Assembly (NCBI GenBank): GCA_964195425.1
Contig: CAXMOM010000044.1
Coordinates: 62,001-126,000, forward strand
DNA from: Glaciecola sp964195425
GTDB lineage: Bacteria; Pseudomonadota; Gammaproteobacteria; Enterobacterales; Alteromonadaceae
Direction of reading: 5' to 3'
Length of the DNA stretch: 64,000 bases
In this document: positions 1 to 7,885 of the stretch, in pieces
Layout: every line of letters begins with the position of its first letter
Position numbering within the stretch: the stretch's first letter is position 1
Notes under the pieces: generated by a model
What the model saw: the letters and a program-made list of their open reading frames with translations, nothing else
Databases searched by the model: none
What the model was told of the DNA's origin: nothing
Translations under genes and position numbers: made by a program

Positions 1-836
1 ACTGATTTTCCTTGGGCCTGAAATTGTTTGGCTAATTTACCGATAGTGGTTGTTTTACCCACACCATTTACGCCTACCATTAAAATAACAAACGGGTGTT
101 TGTTGCCTTGAGGGTCGGTAGCCAAGCTAAGATCTAAAGGCACACTCACTTTATCTAAAATAGTTTGCATTTGTGACTGCAGCATTTCCGACAATGCACC
201 GCCATCTTTCAATTGGGAAATTTTTGCATTTTTAGTTAGCTCATCAATAATTTTATTGGTGGTATTCATGCCAACATCTGCGAGCAATAATTGCGTTTCA
301 AGCTCCTCATACAGGTCATCGTCAATAGTTTTACCCGTCAATAAACTGCTAAACCCGCTGCCAATGGTACTTTTTGTTCTAGCAAGGCTTGCTTTTAAAC
401 GTGTAAATAAACTGAGCTCTGAAGCAGGATCTGCATTAATTTCATCGCCAGCCACAGGGCTTTTATCTATGTTTTCTATCTTTGCTGTAGCTTCGTTTTG
501 AAGCACTTGCTCTGGAACAAGGCCATGTTCGGTCTGTGGCGCTTCTTGTGTAATGACGTTTGGGGCTCGTTCACAAGAAGCCTCTTCAGCAGAAGTGTTT
601 TCGTCTTGAGCGCCTTTTATAGTCTCAGTGACTACGTCGTCTTCTAAAGCTTGGGCGCCTGAAACTGCTGTTTGCGCCGCAGTGCCTTCATTTGAAGTCT
701 GCACCTTATCTTGCGCTTGTTCTGTCTCAGAAATTTCTTCTATCAGCCCTTGTAACTCTGTCTCTATTTCTGGAGAAGGGCTCGCACTGTCTTGCTGTGG
801 CTTATCTTTCTTAAACCAACTGAATAATTTTGACAT
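1..836 (-). CDS. ftsY: Signal recognition particle receptor FtsY (partial, C-terminus outside window)
   Basis: FtsY is the membrane-associated GTPase that docks ribosome-SRP complexes at the Sec translocon. About 278 residues are present, from the initiator Met to just past the G1 loop; the rest of the G domain runs off the left edge. The protein begins MSKLFSWFKK, continues through a long Glu/Gln/Ala-rich acidic A-domain of about 140 residues, and then the helical N domain. Near residue 258 the P-loop GVNGVGKTTTIGKLAKQ is visible, which is diagnostic for the SRP GTPase family. It is transcribed divergently from rsmD, the arrangement found in many gammaproteobacteria. The identification is secure; only the missing C-terminus cannot be judged. 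Confidence 0.96.
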   Translation of the reverse strand, partial: MSKLFSWFKKDKPQQDSASPSPEIETELQGLIEEISETEQAQDKVQTSNEGTAAQTAVSGAQALEDDVVTETIKGAQDENTSAEEASCERAPNVITQEAPQTEHGLVPEQVLQNEATAKIENIDKSPVAGDEINADPASELSLFTRLKASLARTKSTIGSGFSSLLTGKTIDDDLYEELETQLLLADVGMNTTNKIIDELTKNAKISQLKDGGALSEMLQSQMQTILDKVSVPLDLSLATDPQGNKHPFVILMVGVNGVGKTTTIGKLAKQFQAQGKS

Positions 837-864
837 CTTTGTGTACGCTTCGCTGTTTAATTAT

Positions 865-873
865 TGGTATGAT
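865..873 (+). promoter_or_regulatory. Possible extended -10 promoter of rsmD
   Basis: The 76-base gap between ftsY and rsmD contains TATGAT at 868-873, preceded by TG at 865-866, which makes an extended -10 element about 40 bases upstream of the rsmD ATG. No convincing -35 element is seen at the expected distance. The call rests on this motif alone. Confidence 0.35.
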
Positions 874-912
874 GGAGTAACTAATACCTTAATCATACCA
901 CTTTGTTACCTT

Positions 913-1542
913 ATGTCACCAACCCCGAAGCGCAGAAAACCGTCAAGCAACCCACATCGTTCCAAAAATGTGAAAACCAGCCGTGGATTAGTCCGCATTA
1001 TTGCAGGTGAACACAGAGGCAGAAGGCTTCCGGTGCTAGTACACGAAGGATTGCGGCCTACCGGAGATCGTGTAAAAGAAACATTATTCAACTGGCTAAT
1101 GTCGTCGGTAAACCAAGCCCACTGTTTGGATATGTATGCCGGTAGTGGAAGCTTAGGCATAGAGGCTCTTTCACGCGGCGCTCTTCACACCGTGTTTATT
1201 GAACAGGACAAGGTCGTTGCCGCGCAAATAATTGAAAACTTGGCTACATTGCGCGAAACCGACAATGCAACAGTGCTTAACACCAATGCCTTAACTTACC
1301 GCTTTATTGACAACGCAACGAAGCAATTTGATATTGTATTTATTGACCCACCATTTGGTAAAGAAATGATAAGCAACAGTATCAAAAAGCTATTAACAGA
1401 AAGTATGTTGGCCCCAAATGCTTATGTTTACATAGAAACAGGTCATAACGATAGGTATGAAATGCCTGTGCAATTTTTACTTATTAAAGAAATCAAAACC
1501 AGTCAGGTTGATGCTTGTTTATATCAATTTGTAATGAATTAA
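913..1542 (+). CDS. rsmD: 16S rRNA (guanine(966)-N2)-methyltransferase RsmD
   Basis: RsmD methylates G966 of 16S rRNA in the assembled small subunit, using S-adenosylmethionine. The 209-residue protein starts MSPTPKRRK. An open frame extends further upstream into ftsY, but the family begins with a short basic tail like this one, so the ATG at 913 is chosen. Visible motifs are RIIAGEHRGRRLP (about 28-40), LRPTGDRVKETLFNWL (about 47-62), SAM motif I DMYAGSGSLGIEALSRGA (73-90) and the catalytic DPPF at 145-148 within IVFIDPPFGK. Length and motif order match the family. It is divergent from ftsY, the classic ftsY/rsmD pairing. Confidence 0.95.
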   Translation: MSPTPKRRKPSSNPHRSKNVKTSRGLVRIIAGEHRGRRLPVLVHEGLRPTGDRVKETLFNWLMSSVNQAHCLDMYAGSGSLGIEALSRGALHTVFIEQDKVVAAQIIENLATLRETDNATVLNTNALTYRFIDNATKQFDIVFIDPPFGKEMISNSIKKLLTESMLAPNAYVYIETGHNDRYEMPVQFLLIKEIKTSQVDACLYQFVMN

Positions 1543-1620
1543 CTAGTGAACAACTATCCACTAATTGGCGTGTAGTACTACTTTTGTATTTGCAAATACC
1601 CGTAAATAAAAGGCAAAAAT

Positions 1621-1836
1621 TTGAATACAGTGAATCCTAAAAAACTGCTTAACAGCAAATGGACAGCAACAACGCCAATGCACAAAGAGAAACACTTTTT
1701 GGTGATCACACTAGAAGTAGATGAAGACCAAACCATAAGCAAATGCGTGCTCCAAGCGCTTATGTCTAAACGCGACATAAATATTAAATGGCAAGATCTT
1801 AAAGATCCGCAAAAATGGGTGCAAGGCTGGAAGTGA
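1621..1836 (+). CDS. Small Trp-rich conserved protein (TIGR02450/DUF2389-like)
   Basis: This is a 71-residue soluble protein beginning MNTVNPKKLLNSKWTA and ending KDPQKWVQGWK. The NPKKLL-SKWTA start, the central KEKHFLV stretch and the C-terminal Trp cluster WQDLKDPQKWVQGW match a small conserved gammaproteobacterial family of unknown role (TIGR02450). I recognise the family from memory and could not search for it. The start codon is a TTG at 1621 with only a weak ribosome site; a GTG three codons on is an alternative, but the TTG restores the family's N-terminus. It follows rsmD by 78 bases and precedes a glycosyltransferase gene by 19 bases, so co-transcription is plausible. No function is proposed. 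Confidence 0.75.
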   Translation: MNTVNPKKLLNSKWTATTPMHKEKHFLVITLEVDEDQTISKCVLQALMSKRDINIKWQDLKDPQKWVQGWK

Positions 1837-1855
1837 ACTATGACTGTGAACGCAA

Positions 1856-2614
1856 ATGAAATTTAATGTTTTTCTAATCAATTTAGCGCGATCTGAAGAT
1901 AGACTCGAACATAGCGAAAAGCAGTTAAATGCACTCGGGATAGAGTTTGAACGATTGGAAGCCATCGATGGCGCTACTCTCACCGAAGCACAAATTCATC
2001 AACATTATGACGAAACTGCCAATCTAAAATTATACAAAAAAAACCTGAGTGCCGGTGAGATAGCCTGTTATTTGAGCCATAGAAAGGCTTGGAAGAGGAT
2101 CATTGACGATAATTTGGATTATGCAGTTATTTTAGAAGATGATTCCGCAGCGGATAGTAACTTTATTGCCTTACACTCTGCGCTAAGTAAATTAAGAAAT
2201 TGGGATTACATTCGTATTGCTAATTTCCCTCAAAAATACACTATTAATGAACGAATAGATGTCGACAGTGCCCACGAGCTGGTGCATTTTAATCAAATCC
2301 CTATTAACACCGCCGCTCAAGTAGTCAGTATGAAAGGTGCCAAACAACTATACTCACAAACAACGCACTTTTGCCGGCCAGTAGATATAGACCTCAAGCA
2401 CTATTGGGAAAAAGGGTTTGACCTACTTGGATTGACGCCAGTTTACATGACATCATCAGATAAATTTGAAAGCAGTATTTCTGCAATTTCACATGATGAA
2501 GGAAGAGAAAAGGCAAGTAAATTTATTCGACGGCTAAAATATATCGTTAATTTTAAGATACATAACTATCTCAACAACAGGAAAAGGCCGAAACTAAGTG
2601 ATTACCTAAAATAA
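1856..2614 (+). CDS. Glycosyltransferase family 25 (LPS biosynthesis type)
   Basis: Family 25 enzymes transfer sugars, often galactose, onto lipooligosaccharide or other surface glycans in the cytoplasm. The 252-residue protein has the family's N-terminus VFLINLARSEDRLEHSEKQL (residues 4-23). It also has the middle motif LSAGEIACYLSHRKAWKRI (about 64-82) and the acidic metal/nucleotide-sugar motif AVILEDDS (about 90-97). The C-terminal third is basic and less conserved. It follows the small Trp-rich gene closely, and no other LPS genes are nearby, so it looks like an isolated decoration enzyme. Donor and acceptor cannot be read from the sequence. An eight-codon reading frame starting at 1840 overlaps the ATG and may be chance. 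Confidence 0.85.
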   Translation: MKFNVFLINLARSEDRLEHSEKQLNALGIEFERLEAIDGATLTEAQIHQHYDETANLKLYKKNLSAGEIACYLSHRKAWKRIIDDNLDYAVILEDDSAADSNFIALHSALSKLRNWDYIRIANFPQKYTINERIDVDSAHELVHFNQIPINTAAQVVSMKGAKQLYSQTTHFCRPVDIDLKHYWEKGFDLLGLTPVYMTSSDKFESSISAISHDEGREKASKFIRRLKYIVNFKIHNYLNNRKRPKLSDYLK

Positions 2615-2642
2615 TTGAATAGTTAACGCTCTTTTTTGTTAT

Positions 2643-3239
2643 CTACAACTCGACACTCAAACCCAAATTACTTATCCCTTGCGCAACTATGTCGGCGCGC
2701 AGCTCCTTCACAAACTCTTTGGTAATTTTATTCGACTGACAATATTCGAGCAAACTAAGTTGTGTTTCTATTTCGTATTCCATTAATGGGTCTTGTTTAA
2801 TTTGTTGATTGTCTAGTTCTTCTTCAGCTGTGGCTAAAATAAAAGCCTCTACCGAGCCTTGGCTGAGTTTTGCGATAGTAACCGCTACTGCTTCATGTTC
2901 TTTACTAAAATTTAGCAGCATCGAGCTTAGGGCCATACAAAAGTCTAATGCTGGATACACACCAAAACTATCAAAGTTCTCAATATCGGGAATAATCTCT
3001 TCTAGTTTTTCAAGCTGAACAGGTGCATTAAACTTATTTTTAGGCGACATGCACCACTCCCAAATTAGATTTAATGCTGCCTCTGCCGCTGCGGAATCAC
3101 CAAAATCGTTGGATTGGCTAAATAATTGATAATTTGGCAGCATTCTTTGCATAAGCGCACACCCAAATACAATATCGTTTGGGGATGATAATTCACGGAT
3201 TTGAGCAAAAGTGCTCAGTTTAGTGTCGCGCATTTTCAT
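2643..3239 (-). CDS. yjaG: YjaG family protein (DUF416)
   Basis: This 198-residue soluble protein aligns along its length with E. coli YjaG (DUF416). Shared segments include ALMQRMLPNYQLF (about 28-40), LNLIWEW (about 57-63), the QLEKLEEIIPD-ENFDSFGVYPALDFCMAL block (about 75-105) and the C-terminal ELRADIVAQGISNLG. The biochemical role of the family is not established, as far as I know. The ATG at 3239 has a good ribosome site, AGGAAG, at proper spacing. It lies 18 bases downstream of the yhgN-like gene on the same strand and is probably co-transcribed with it. Confidence 0.88.
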   Translation of the reverse strand: MKMRDTKLSTFAQIRELSSPNDIVFGCALMQRMLPNYQLFSQSNDFGDSAAAEAALNLIWEWCMSPKNKFNAPVQLEKLEEIIPDIENFDSFGVYPALDFCMALSSMLLNFSKEHEAVAVTIAKLSQGSVEAFILATAEEELDNQQIKQDPLMEYEIETQLSLLEYCQSNKITKEFVKELRADIVAQGISNLGLSVEL

Positions 3240-3257
3240 TACATACTTCCTGTGTTA

Positions 3258-3857
3258 TTAAGGGGCAAAATGCCTGATATAGGCCGAAATCCCATTGAGT
3301 AGCATTTGAATAGCAATCATCACTAATATCATGCCCATGAGCCTTTCAATTGCGCGTAAGCCTTTGTCGGTTAACAAACGATGAAAAGGCCCTGACATTA
3401 GTAAAATTACCGCAGTTAGTCCCCACGCTAATAAAAGCGCCAAGCTCCATTCCATCATTTTATCGGGTTGTTGGTTAGCTAATAAAATAAGCGCCGCCAT
3501 TGTCGAAGGCCCAGCGACCATAGGAACCGCTAAGGGTACAATTAGCGGCTCTTCGCCTTCAGGCAAGTTCATAACCCCACCAGGCTTTGGAAAAATCATT
3601 TTAATGGCAATTATAAAAAGAATGATACCACCCGCAATGCTTACGGTTTCTTGTTCCACTTGCAAAAAAGACAGCAAGCTTCGTCCACTAAACAAAAATA
3701 TAAACAATATGAGAAGTGCAATGGACAACTCACGAAATATAACCCACATGCGGCGCTTTGGATCGATTGATTTTAGCACCGACATATAAATTGGGAGGTT
3801 ACCCAGGGGATCCATGATTAGAAATAGCAGGGTAGCTGCTGATAATACATCAAACAT
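3258..3857 (-). CDS. yhgN: MarC family inner-membrane protein YhgN
   Basis: This 199-residue integral membrane protein of the MarC (UPF0056) family has about six predicted membrane segments. The similarity to E. coli YhgN is strong throughout. The N-terminus reads AATLLFLIMDPLGNLPIYMSVLK (about 7-29), followed by VSIAGGIILFIIAIKMIFP (about 72-90), GEEPLIVPLAVPMVAGPS (about 100-117) and ERLMGMILVMIAIQMLLNGI near the C-terminus. The family's transport or sensing role is unresolved; the old link of MarC to multiple antibiotic resistance is not supported by later work. The start has AAAGG upstream. It is the first gene of a probable two-gene unit with yjaG. Confidence 0.9.
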   Translation of the reverse strand: MFDVLSAATLLFLIMDPLGNLPIYMSVLKSIDPKRRMWVIFRELSIALLILFIFLFSGRSLLSFLQVEQETVSIAGGIILFIIAIKMIFPKPGGVMNLPEGEEPLIVPLAVPMVAGPSTMAALILLANQQPDKMMEWSLALLLAWGLTAVILLMSGPFHRLLTDKGLRAIERLMGMILVMIAIQMLLNGISAYIRHFAP

Positions 3858-3964
3858 TAATTGTGTAGCCTTTTATACATAAATAGTTCGTAATTTATTC
3901 TAGGATTTTCAGTTACGCGGTCGTTACATTGATGACGGAACTCGTTATAACATGTCAGGAGAAA

Positions 3965-4045
3965 AAATGCCGAAGACGAACCTATGTTCGACCAAGGCGT
4001 TGTCGCTAAATACAAAGAATTAGCGACAACGCCTCGGCGGCATTT
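3965..4045 (-). terminator. Branched terminator-like element behind pepB
   Basis: Three nested inverted repeats fill the gap between pepB and yhgN. The outer stem AAATGCCG (3965-3972) pairs with CGGCATTT (4038-4045). Inside it sit a short hairpin CGAAC/GTTCG (3977-3981 and 3986-3990) and a perfect 15-bp hairpin (3995-4009 with 4020-4034, ten-base loop). Read on the minus strand, in the direction of pepB, the outer stem ends in CGGCATTTTTT, so the whole acts as an intrinsic terminator with a three-way junction. Its size and branching are unusual for a simple terminator and suggest a repeat-family element. Confidence 0.7.
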
Positions 4046-4059
4046 AACTTTTTACTTTG

Positions 4060-5343
4060 TTATGCTTGTAACAGCGTATGTGCAATAGAACGTATTCCAA
4101 CTGCAGTGCCACCTGCAGGCATGAACTCTGTCGAGTTACGGCTGTATGCAGCCGCAATATCTAAATGAATCCAAGCGCATTCTTCATGGTCAACAAAGCG
4201 TGATAAGAAACCAGCAGCGTTAGACGCGCCTCCTCCTCCTCCGCCTTTTTGAGTGCTGCTATTTGCGGTGTCTGCAAAAGGAGATGGGCATTGTCCTTGA
4301 TGCCATAATTCCAGGGGTAAACGCCAATGAGGTTCGTTCATTTTTGCTGATGTCGCTAAAAACGCGTTGCTGGCGTCATCATGCATACTAAACATAGCAT
4401 TGTAATCTTTCCCAAGCGCAGCAATTGCAGCGCCTGTTAAGGTGGCTGCATTTATAATGAGCCCTGCTTTTGTTTCGCTAGCTGCCATTAGACCATCGGC
4501 TAACACTAATCTTCCTTCTGCATCGGTATTGACTATTTCAACAGTAGTGCCATTTTTATAGGTGATGATATCGCCAAGCTTATAGGCGTGTCCGCTAATT
4601 AGGTTTTCTGCACAACATAAAAATAACTTAACGCGTTTGTTTAGGCCTTGCATAATTGCCAGTCCTAATGCACCGGCGACAGTAGCTGCTCCGCCCATAT
4701 CACATTTCATATCCAACATACCTTCGCTAGATTTAATGCTGTAACCGCCACTGTCAAAGGTAATTCCTTTGCCGACTAAAGCGACTGCAACATCGTCAGG
4801 CGCACCTGCAGGATGATAATCAATTTCAAGAAAAACAGGTGGGCGCACACTGCCGCGGCCTACTTCATAAATACCCATCCAGCCAGCTTGTTTTAGCTCT
4901 TCACCGGTTAAACGCTTTATTTTAAGCTCAGTTGTTGAGACCTCTTTTAACCATTTTTCAGCTTGATCCGCTAATGCCTCTGGACTCATTTCCTCTGGCG
5001 TTTGGTTAATCATTTTGCGGGTAAACAATAAAGCATTGAGATAGTCTTCTAATGCTACTTTGTGCTCAGGATTTGCCCATTCAAAATGACCGCTGAAATT
5101 TGAATTACAGAAACTTTGTACAAATAAGCGTTGTTCTTCAATAGTCCATTGGCCAACAAAACGAATATCGCTAACGCCCAGAGCTGCGATTTTTCGTGTT
5201 GCTTTTTGCAAAGCTCTTACCGGAAAATCTTGGGTAGATTGAATATGAATAACCGCGCCGTCTTCTTTAAACGACACAAGGCTTGAAGAAGAATAAGGGG
5301 CGGGCGCAGCCTGTTGGCTAATTTCCACTATAAAATACGACAT
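4060..5343 (-). CDS. pepB: Peptidase B, leucyl aminopeptidase family M17
   Basis: PepB is a cytoplasmic two-metal aminopeptidase acting on short peptides with broad N-terminal specificity. The 427-residue protein has the M17 layout: a variable N-terminal domain and a catalytic domain. The latter carries VGKGITFDSGGYSIKSS (about 190-206) and MKCDMGGAA (about 212-220), which supply metal ligands. It also carries the family signature NTDAEGRLVLADGL (about 272-285). The length equals E. coli PepB (427 residues) rather than PepA. An odd point is a run of six glycines in the C-terminal part, encoded by a near-perfect CCT repeat on the plus strand. It stands alone, divergent from sfsA. Confidence 0.93.
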   Translation of the reverse strand: MSYFIVEISQQAAPAPYSSSSLVSFKEDGAVIHIQSTQDFPVRALQKATRKIAALGVSDIRFVGQWTIEEQRLFVQSFCNSNFSGHFEWANPEHKVALEDYLNALLFTRKMINQTPEEMSPEALADQAEKWLKEVSTTELKIKRLTGEELKQAGWMGIYEVGRGSVRPPVFLEIDYHPAGAPDDVAVALVGKGITFDSGGYSIKSSEGMLDMKCDMGGAATVAGALGLAIMQGLNKRVKLFLCCAENLISGHAYKLGDIITYKNGTTVEIVNTDAEGRLVLADGLMAASETKAGLIINAATLTGAAIAALGKDYNAMFSMHDDASNAFLATSAKMNEPHWRLPLELWHQGQCPSPFADTANSSTQKGGGGGGASNAAGFLSRFVDHEECAWIHLDIAAAYSRNSTEFMPAGGTAVGIRSIAHTLLQA

Positions 5344-5393
5344 TAATGCTCCACAATAGTGAGTAAAATAATTTGAGAGATAAATAATAACAA

Positions 5394-6095
5394 ATGTTTA
5401 GCTTTAGTTCAGCTTTAACGCAGGCGGTTTTGATAAAACGTTACAAACGCTTTTTAGCTGACGTGATATTACCTAGCGGCGAAACAATTACCGTGCATTG
5501 TCCAAACACAGGTGCAATGACAGGTTGTTGTGACCCGCATTCCATCGTTTATTTGAGTGAATCAGATAATCCAAAGCGCAAATATAAATACACGTGGGAA
5601 TATGCCGTTGATGCCACAGGTAATAAAATTTGTGTAAACACAAATAACGCGAATAAAGTCGTAAAAAGTGCCTTACAAAATCATCATATCTCGCAGGTAG
5701 GACAATACGGCACTATTATTCCTGAACAAAAGTATAATGACAGTCGCATCGACTTTTTGCTACAAGAAGACGGCTATCCCGACTGCTACTTGGAAGTCAA
5801 ATCAGCCACTTTAGCGACTAATAATCTGGGTATGTTCCCCGACACCGTGACCAAGCGCGGACAAAAACATTGTTATGAATTAGCACAAATAAGCAAACAA
5901 GGTTTTCAAGCAAAACTTTTGTTTTGTGTAATGCGCGAAAGTATTACACAATTTAAGATTGCTGATAGCATCGATCCAGACTATGCTACATCGGTTGAGT
6001 ATGCGGTAGCAGAAGGCGTAGAATTACTGTGTTATGCATGCGAGTTAAGCGAGACCAATATAAGTTTATCGCATCAAATACCCATTATTATTTAA
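5394..6095 (+). CDS. sfsA: SfsA family protein (sugar fermentation stimulation A)
   Basis: The 233-residue protein matches SfsA across its length. It has an N-terminal OB-like part with RYKRFLADVILPSGETITVHCPNTG in residues about 16-40, then SRIDFLL and the nuclease-like motif CYLEVKSATL (about 131-140). FPDTVTKRGQKH follows at about 147-158. The D...E-x-K pattern is that of the PD-(D/E)XK nuclease fold, and SfsA has been described as a DNA-binding protein whose real role is not settled. In enterobacteria sfsA lies just upstream of dksA, and the same order is seen here. It is divergent from pepB with only about 50 bases between them. Confidence 0.93.
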   Translation: MFSFSSALTQAVLIKRYKRFLADVILPSGETITVHCPNTGAMTGCCDPHSIVYLSESDNPKRKYKYTWEYAVDATGNKICVNTNNANKVVKSALQNHHISQVGQYGTIIPEQKYNDSRIDFLLQEDGYPDCYLEVKSATLATNNLGMFPDTVTKRGQKHCYELAQISKQGFQAKLLFCVMRESITQFKIADSIDPDYATSVEYAVAEGVELLCYACELSETNISLSHQIPIII

Positions 6096-6281
6096 AAAAA
6101 GATTGCTTTTTTTTTAAAAATGCCCATCCTACCGTGCTTGAATTTTAATAGTAGTGGTCTGAATAAATAGACACAACGTATTACTACTCTTAAAAAAGTG
6201 ACTTACCGAAGCAATTATTATTGCGCGAAATGGAAATTTTAAACGCACGCTCGGATCGGTTTAATATAGGAGAATGGCCAA

Positions 6282-6728
6282 ATGCCAACACAAAGCACTA
6301 AATCAATTGGGTTGTTAGCCCTCGCTGGATTGTCTTCATATCAGGAGAAGGCTGGCGAAGAATATATGAATGATGCCCAAATGGATCATTTCAGAAGAAT
6401 TTTGATGGCTTGGCGCGATCAACTACGAAAAGAAGTAGACCGTACTGTTCACCATATGCAAGACGAAGCAGCTAACTTTCCTGATCCTGTAGATCGTGCA
6501 GCTCAAGAAGAAGAGTTCTCGCTAGAGCTACGTACCCGAGATCGTGAACGCAAGCTGATTAAAAAAATAGAAAAAACCCTTAAACGTATTGAAGAAGACG
6601 ATTTCGGGTTTTGTGATTCTTGCGGAATTGAAATAGGCATTAAACGCTTAGAAGCAAGACCTACTGCTGATATGTGCATTGATTGCAAAACGATTGCAGA
6701 AATTAAAGAGAAGCAGCTTCAAGGCTAA
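6282..6728 (+). CDS. dksA: RNA polymerase-binding transcription factor DksA
   Basis: DksA enters the RNA polymerase secondary channel and, with ppGpp, resets transcription during starvation. The 148-residue protein is nearly the length of the E. coli one and keeps all key parts. The coiled-coil tip FPDPVDRA carries the two Asp residues needed for function (here Asp68 and Asp71). The four-cysteine zinc finger uses Cys111, Cys114, Cys132 and Cys135. The ATG at 6282 is preceded by TAGGAGAA. The 186-base upstream gap contains nested inverted repeats (AGTAGT near 6151 pairing with ACTACT near 6184), which may belong to the leader. gluQ follows after a hairpin, as is typical. Confidence 0.97.
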   Translation: MPTQSTKSIGLLALAGLSSYQEKAGEEYMNDAQMDHFRRILMAWRDQLRKEVDRTVHHMQDEAANFPDPVDRAAQEEEFSLELRTRDRERKLIKKIEKTLKRIEEDDFGFCDSCGIEIGIKRLEARPTADMCIDCKTIAEIKEKQLQG

Positions 6729-6738
6729 ACTTTACAAG

Positions 6739-6770
6739 ACAGGAGCGGGTATTTCCTTGCTCCTGTTTAA
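6739..6770 (+). terminator. Hairpin after dksA, probable partial terminator
   Basis: ACAGGAGC at 6739-6746 pairs perfectly with GCTCCTGT at 6759-6766, with a twelve-base loop, and is followed by TTTAA. The short T tract suggests attenuation rather than complete termination, which would let some transcription run into gluQ 50 bases on. Confidence 0.6.
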
Positions 6771-6818
6771 AGCGTTTAAGTAATAGCACCGTATGATAGC
6801 GAATAAATGGTCTAACTA

Positions 6819-7835
6819 ATGACAGACACAATACGCTTATCTTCTACCCAACATTCCAGCGCCGCTGATAAAGGCGCATCAGGTTACTGTGGCCGTTTCG
6901 CACCCTCCCCATCTGGCCCCTTGCATTTTGGTTCACTGCTTTGTGCACTAGCAAGTTATTTACACGCTAAACAAAATAATGGCAAATGGCTTGTCCGAAT
7001 TGAAGATATTGACACGCCTCGTGTGGAAAAACACACAATTCAGTTAATTCTAGATACATTACAAGCGCACGGATTACTGTGGGATCAAGAAGTGTTGTTT
7101 CAAAGCCAACGCCAACATATTTACACGGCCTATTTAAACAAATTACAACATTCAAAATACTTATATGCCTGTACATGTTCGCGCCGTCAAGTTCGCGCTC
7201 GAAGTGGCTCATATGATGGCCATTGTCGTAATGCAAATTTACCCTTTGTGGCAAATTCTACCCGCTTTAAACACACCACAAACAATAGTAGGTTTGTTGA
7301 CCTCTTTTGGGGAAATAAACATGTTACGCATTCTATCGCCACTGAGGACCCGGTACTAAAGCGTGCTGATGGTATTTTCTGCTATCATTTAGCAGTAGTG
7401 GTCGATGATATCGAACAAAAAGTAACGCATATTGTGAGAGGTTATGACTTGCTTGACACTACGCCGGTTCATTTATCGCTTTATCAGGCATTATCTGAGC
7501 ATGCGCCCGAATATATGCATATTCCAATGGTGGTACAAAAACCCCATGAGAAACTATCTAAGCAGCATTTTTCTCCGGCTATTGATAACACAAAAGCCCT
7601 TGAGAACCTTAAACTGGCGCTTGTATATTTGGGTGTAGATGGTAAAAAAATCACGGACATTTTAACGATTGAGCAAATATTGAGCTGGGCAATTGACAAT
7701 TGGCACCCAGAATTGATGCCAAAACAATCAGAACTTCTTATTTCGGTGGTAAATGGCGTATACTCAGAAACAGAAGATATATTGGCTACGTTTGCCTGTT
7801 CAGATGTTAATAAAACAGATAACGAACTAGGCTAG
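6819..7835 (+). CDS. gluQ: Glutamyl-Q tRNA(Asp) synthetase
   Basis: GluQ activates glutamate and attaches it to the queuosine base at position 34 of tRNA-Asp; it is a truncated paralogue of glutamyl-tRNA synthetase lacking the anticodon-binding domain. The 338-residue length fits. After a roughly 20-residue variable N-terminus, the catalytic core starts with YCGRFAPSPSGPLHFGSL, which contains the HIGH-equivalent motif. A zinc-binding region CTCSRRQ...HCRN follows around residues 117-138. The KMSKS equivalent is HEKLSKQ near residue 245. The position immediately after dksA is the conserved gammaproteobacterial location. Confidence 0.95.
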   Translation: MTDTIRLSSTQHSSAADKGASGYCGRFAPSPSGPLHFGSLLCALASYLHAKQNNGKWLVRIEDIDTPRVEKHTIQLILDTLQAHGLLWDQEVLFQSQRQHIYTAYLNKLQHSKYLYACTCSRRQVRARSGSYDGHCRNANLPFVANSTRFKHTTNNSRFVDLFWGNKHVTHSIATEDPVLKRADGIFCYHLAVVVDDIEQKVTHIVRGYDLLDTTPVHLSLYQALSEHAPEYMHIPMVVQKPHEKLSKQHFSPAIDNTKALENLKLALVYLGVDGKKITDILTIEQILSWAIDNWHPELMPKQSELLISVVNGVYSETEDILATFACSDVNKTDNELG

Positions 7836-7885
7836 TAAAAGTAAGCTAACAACCCTGACAAGGCTAAACAAAACAAGAGGCAAAT

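Noticed and set aside
628..912. Upstream extension of rsmD over the start of ftsY
   Set aside because: The extension is the antisense of ftsY's acidic domain. The RsmD family begins near the ATG at 913.
1840..1866. Eight-codon upstream reading frame overlapping the glycosyltransferase start
   Set aside because: There is no ribosome site of its own and no pattern in the codons. Chance is likely in this sequence.
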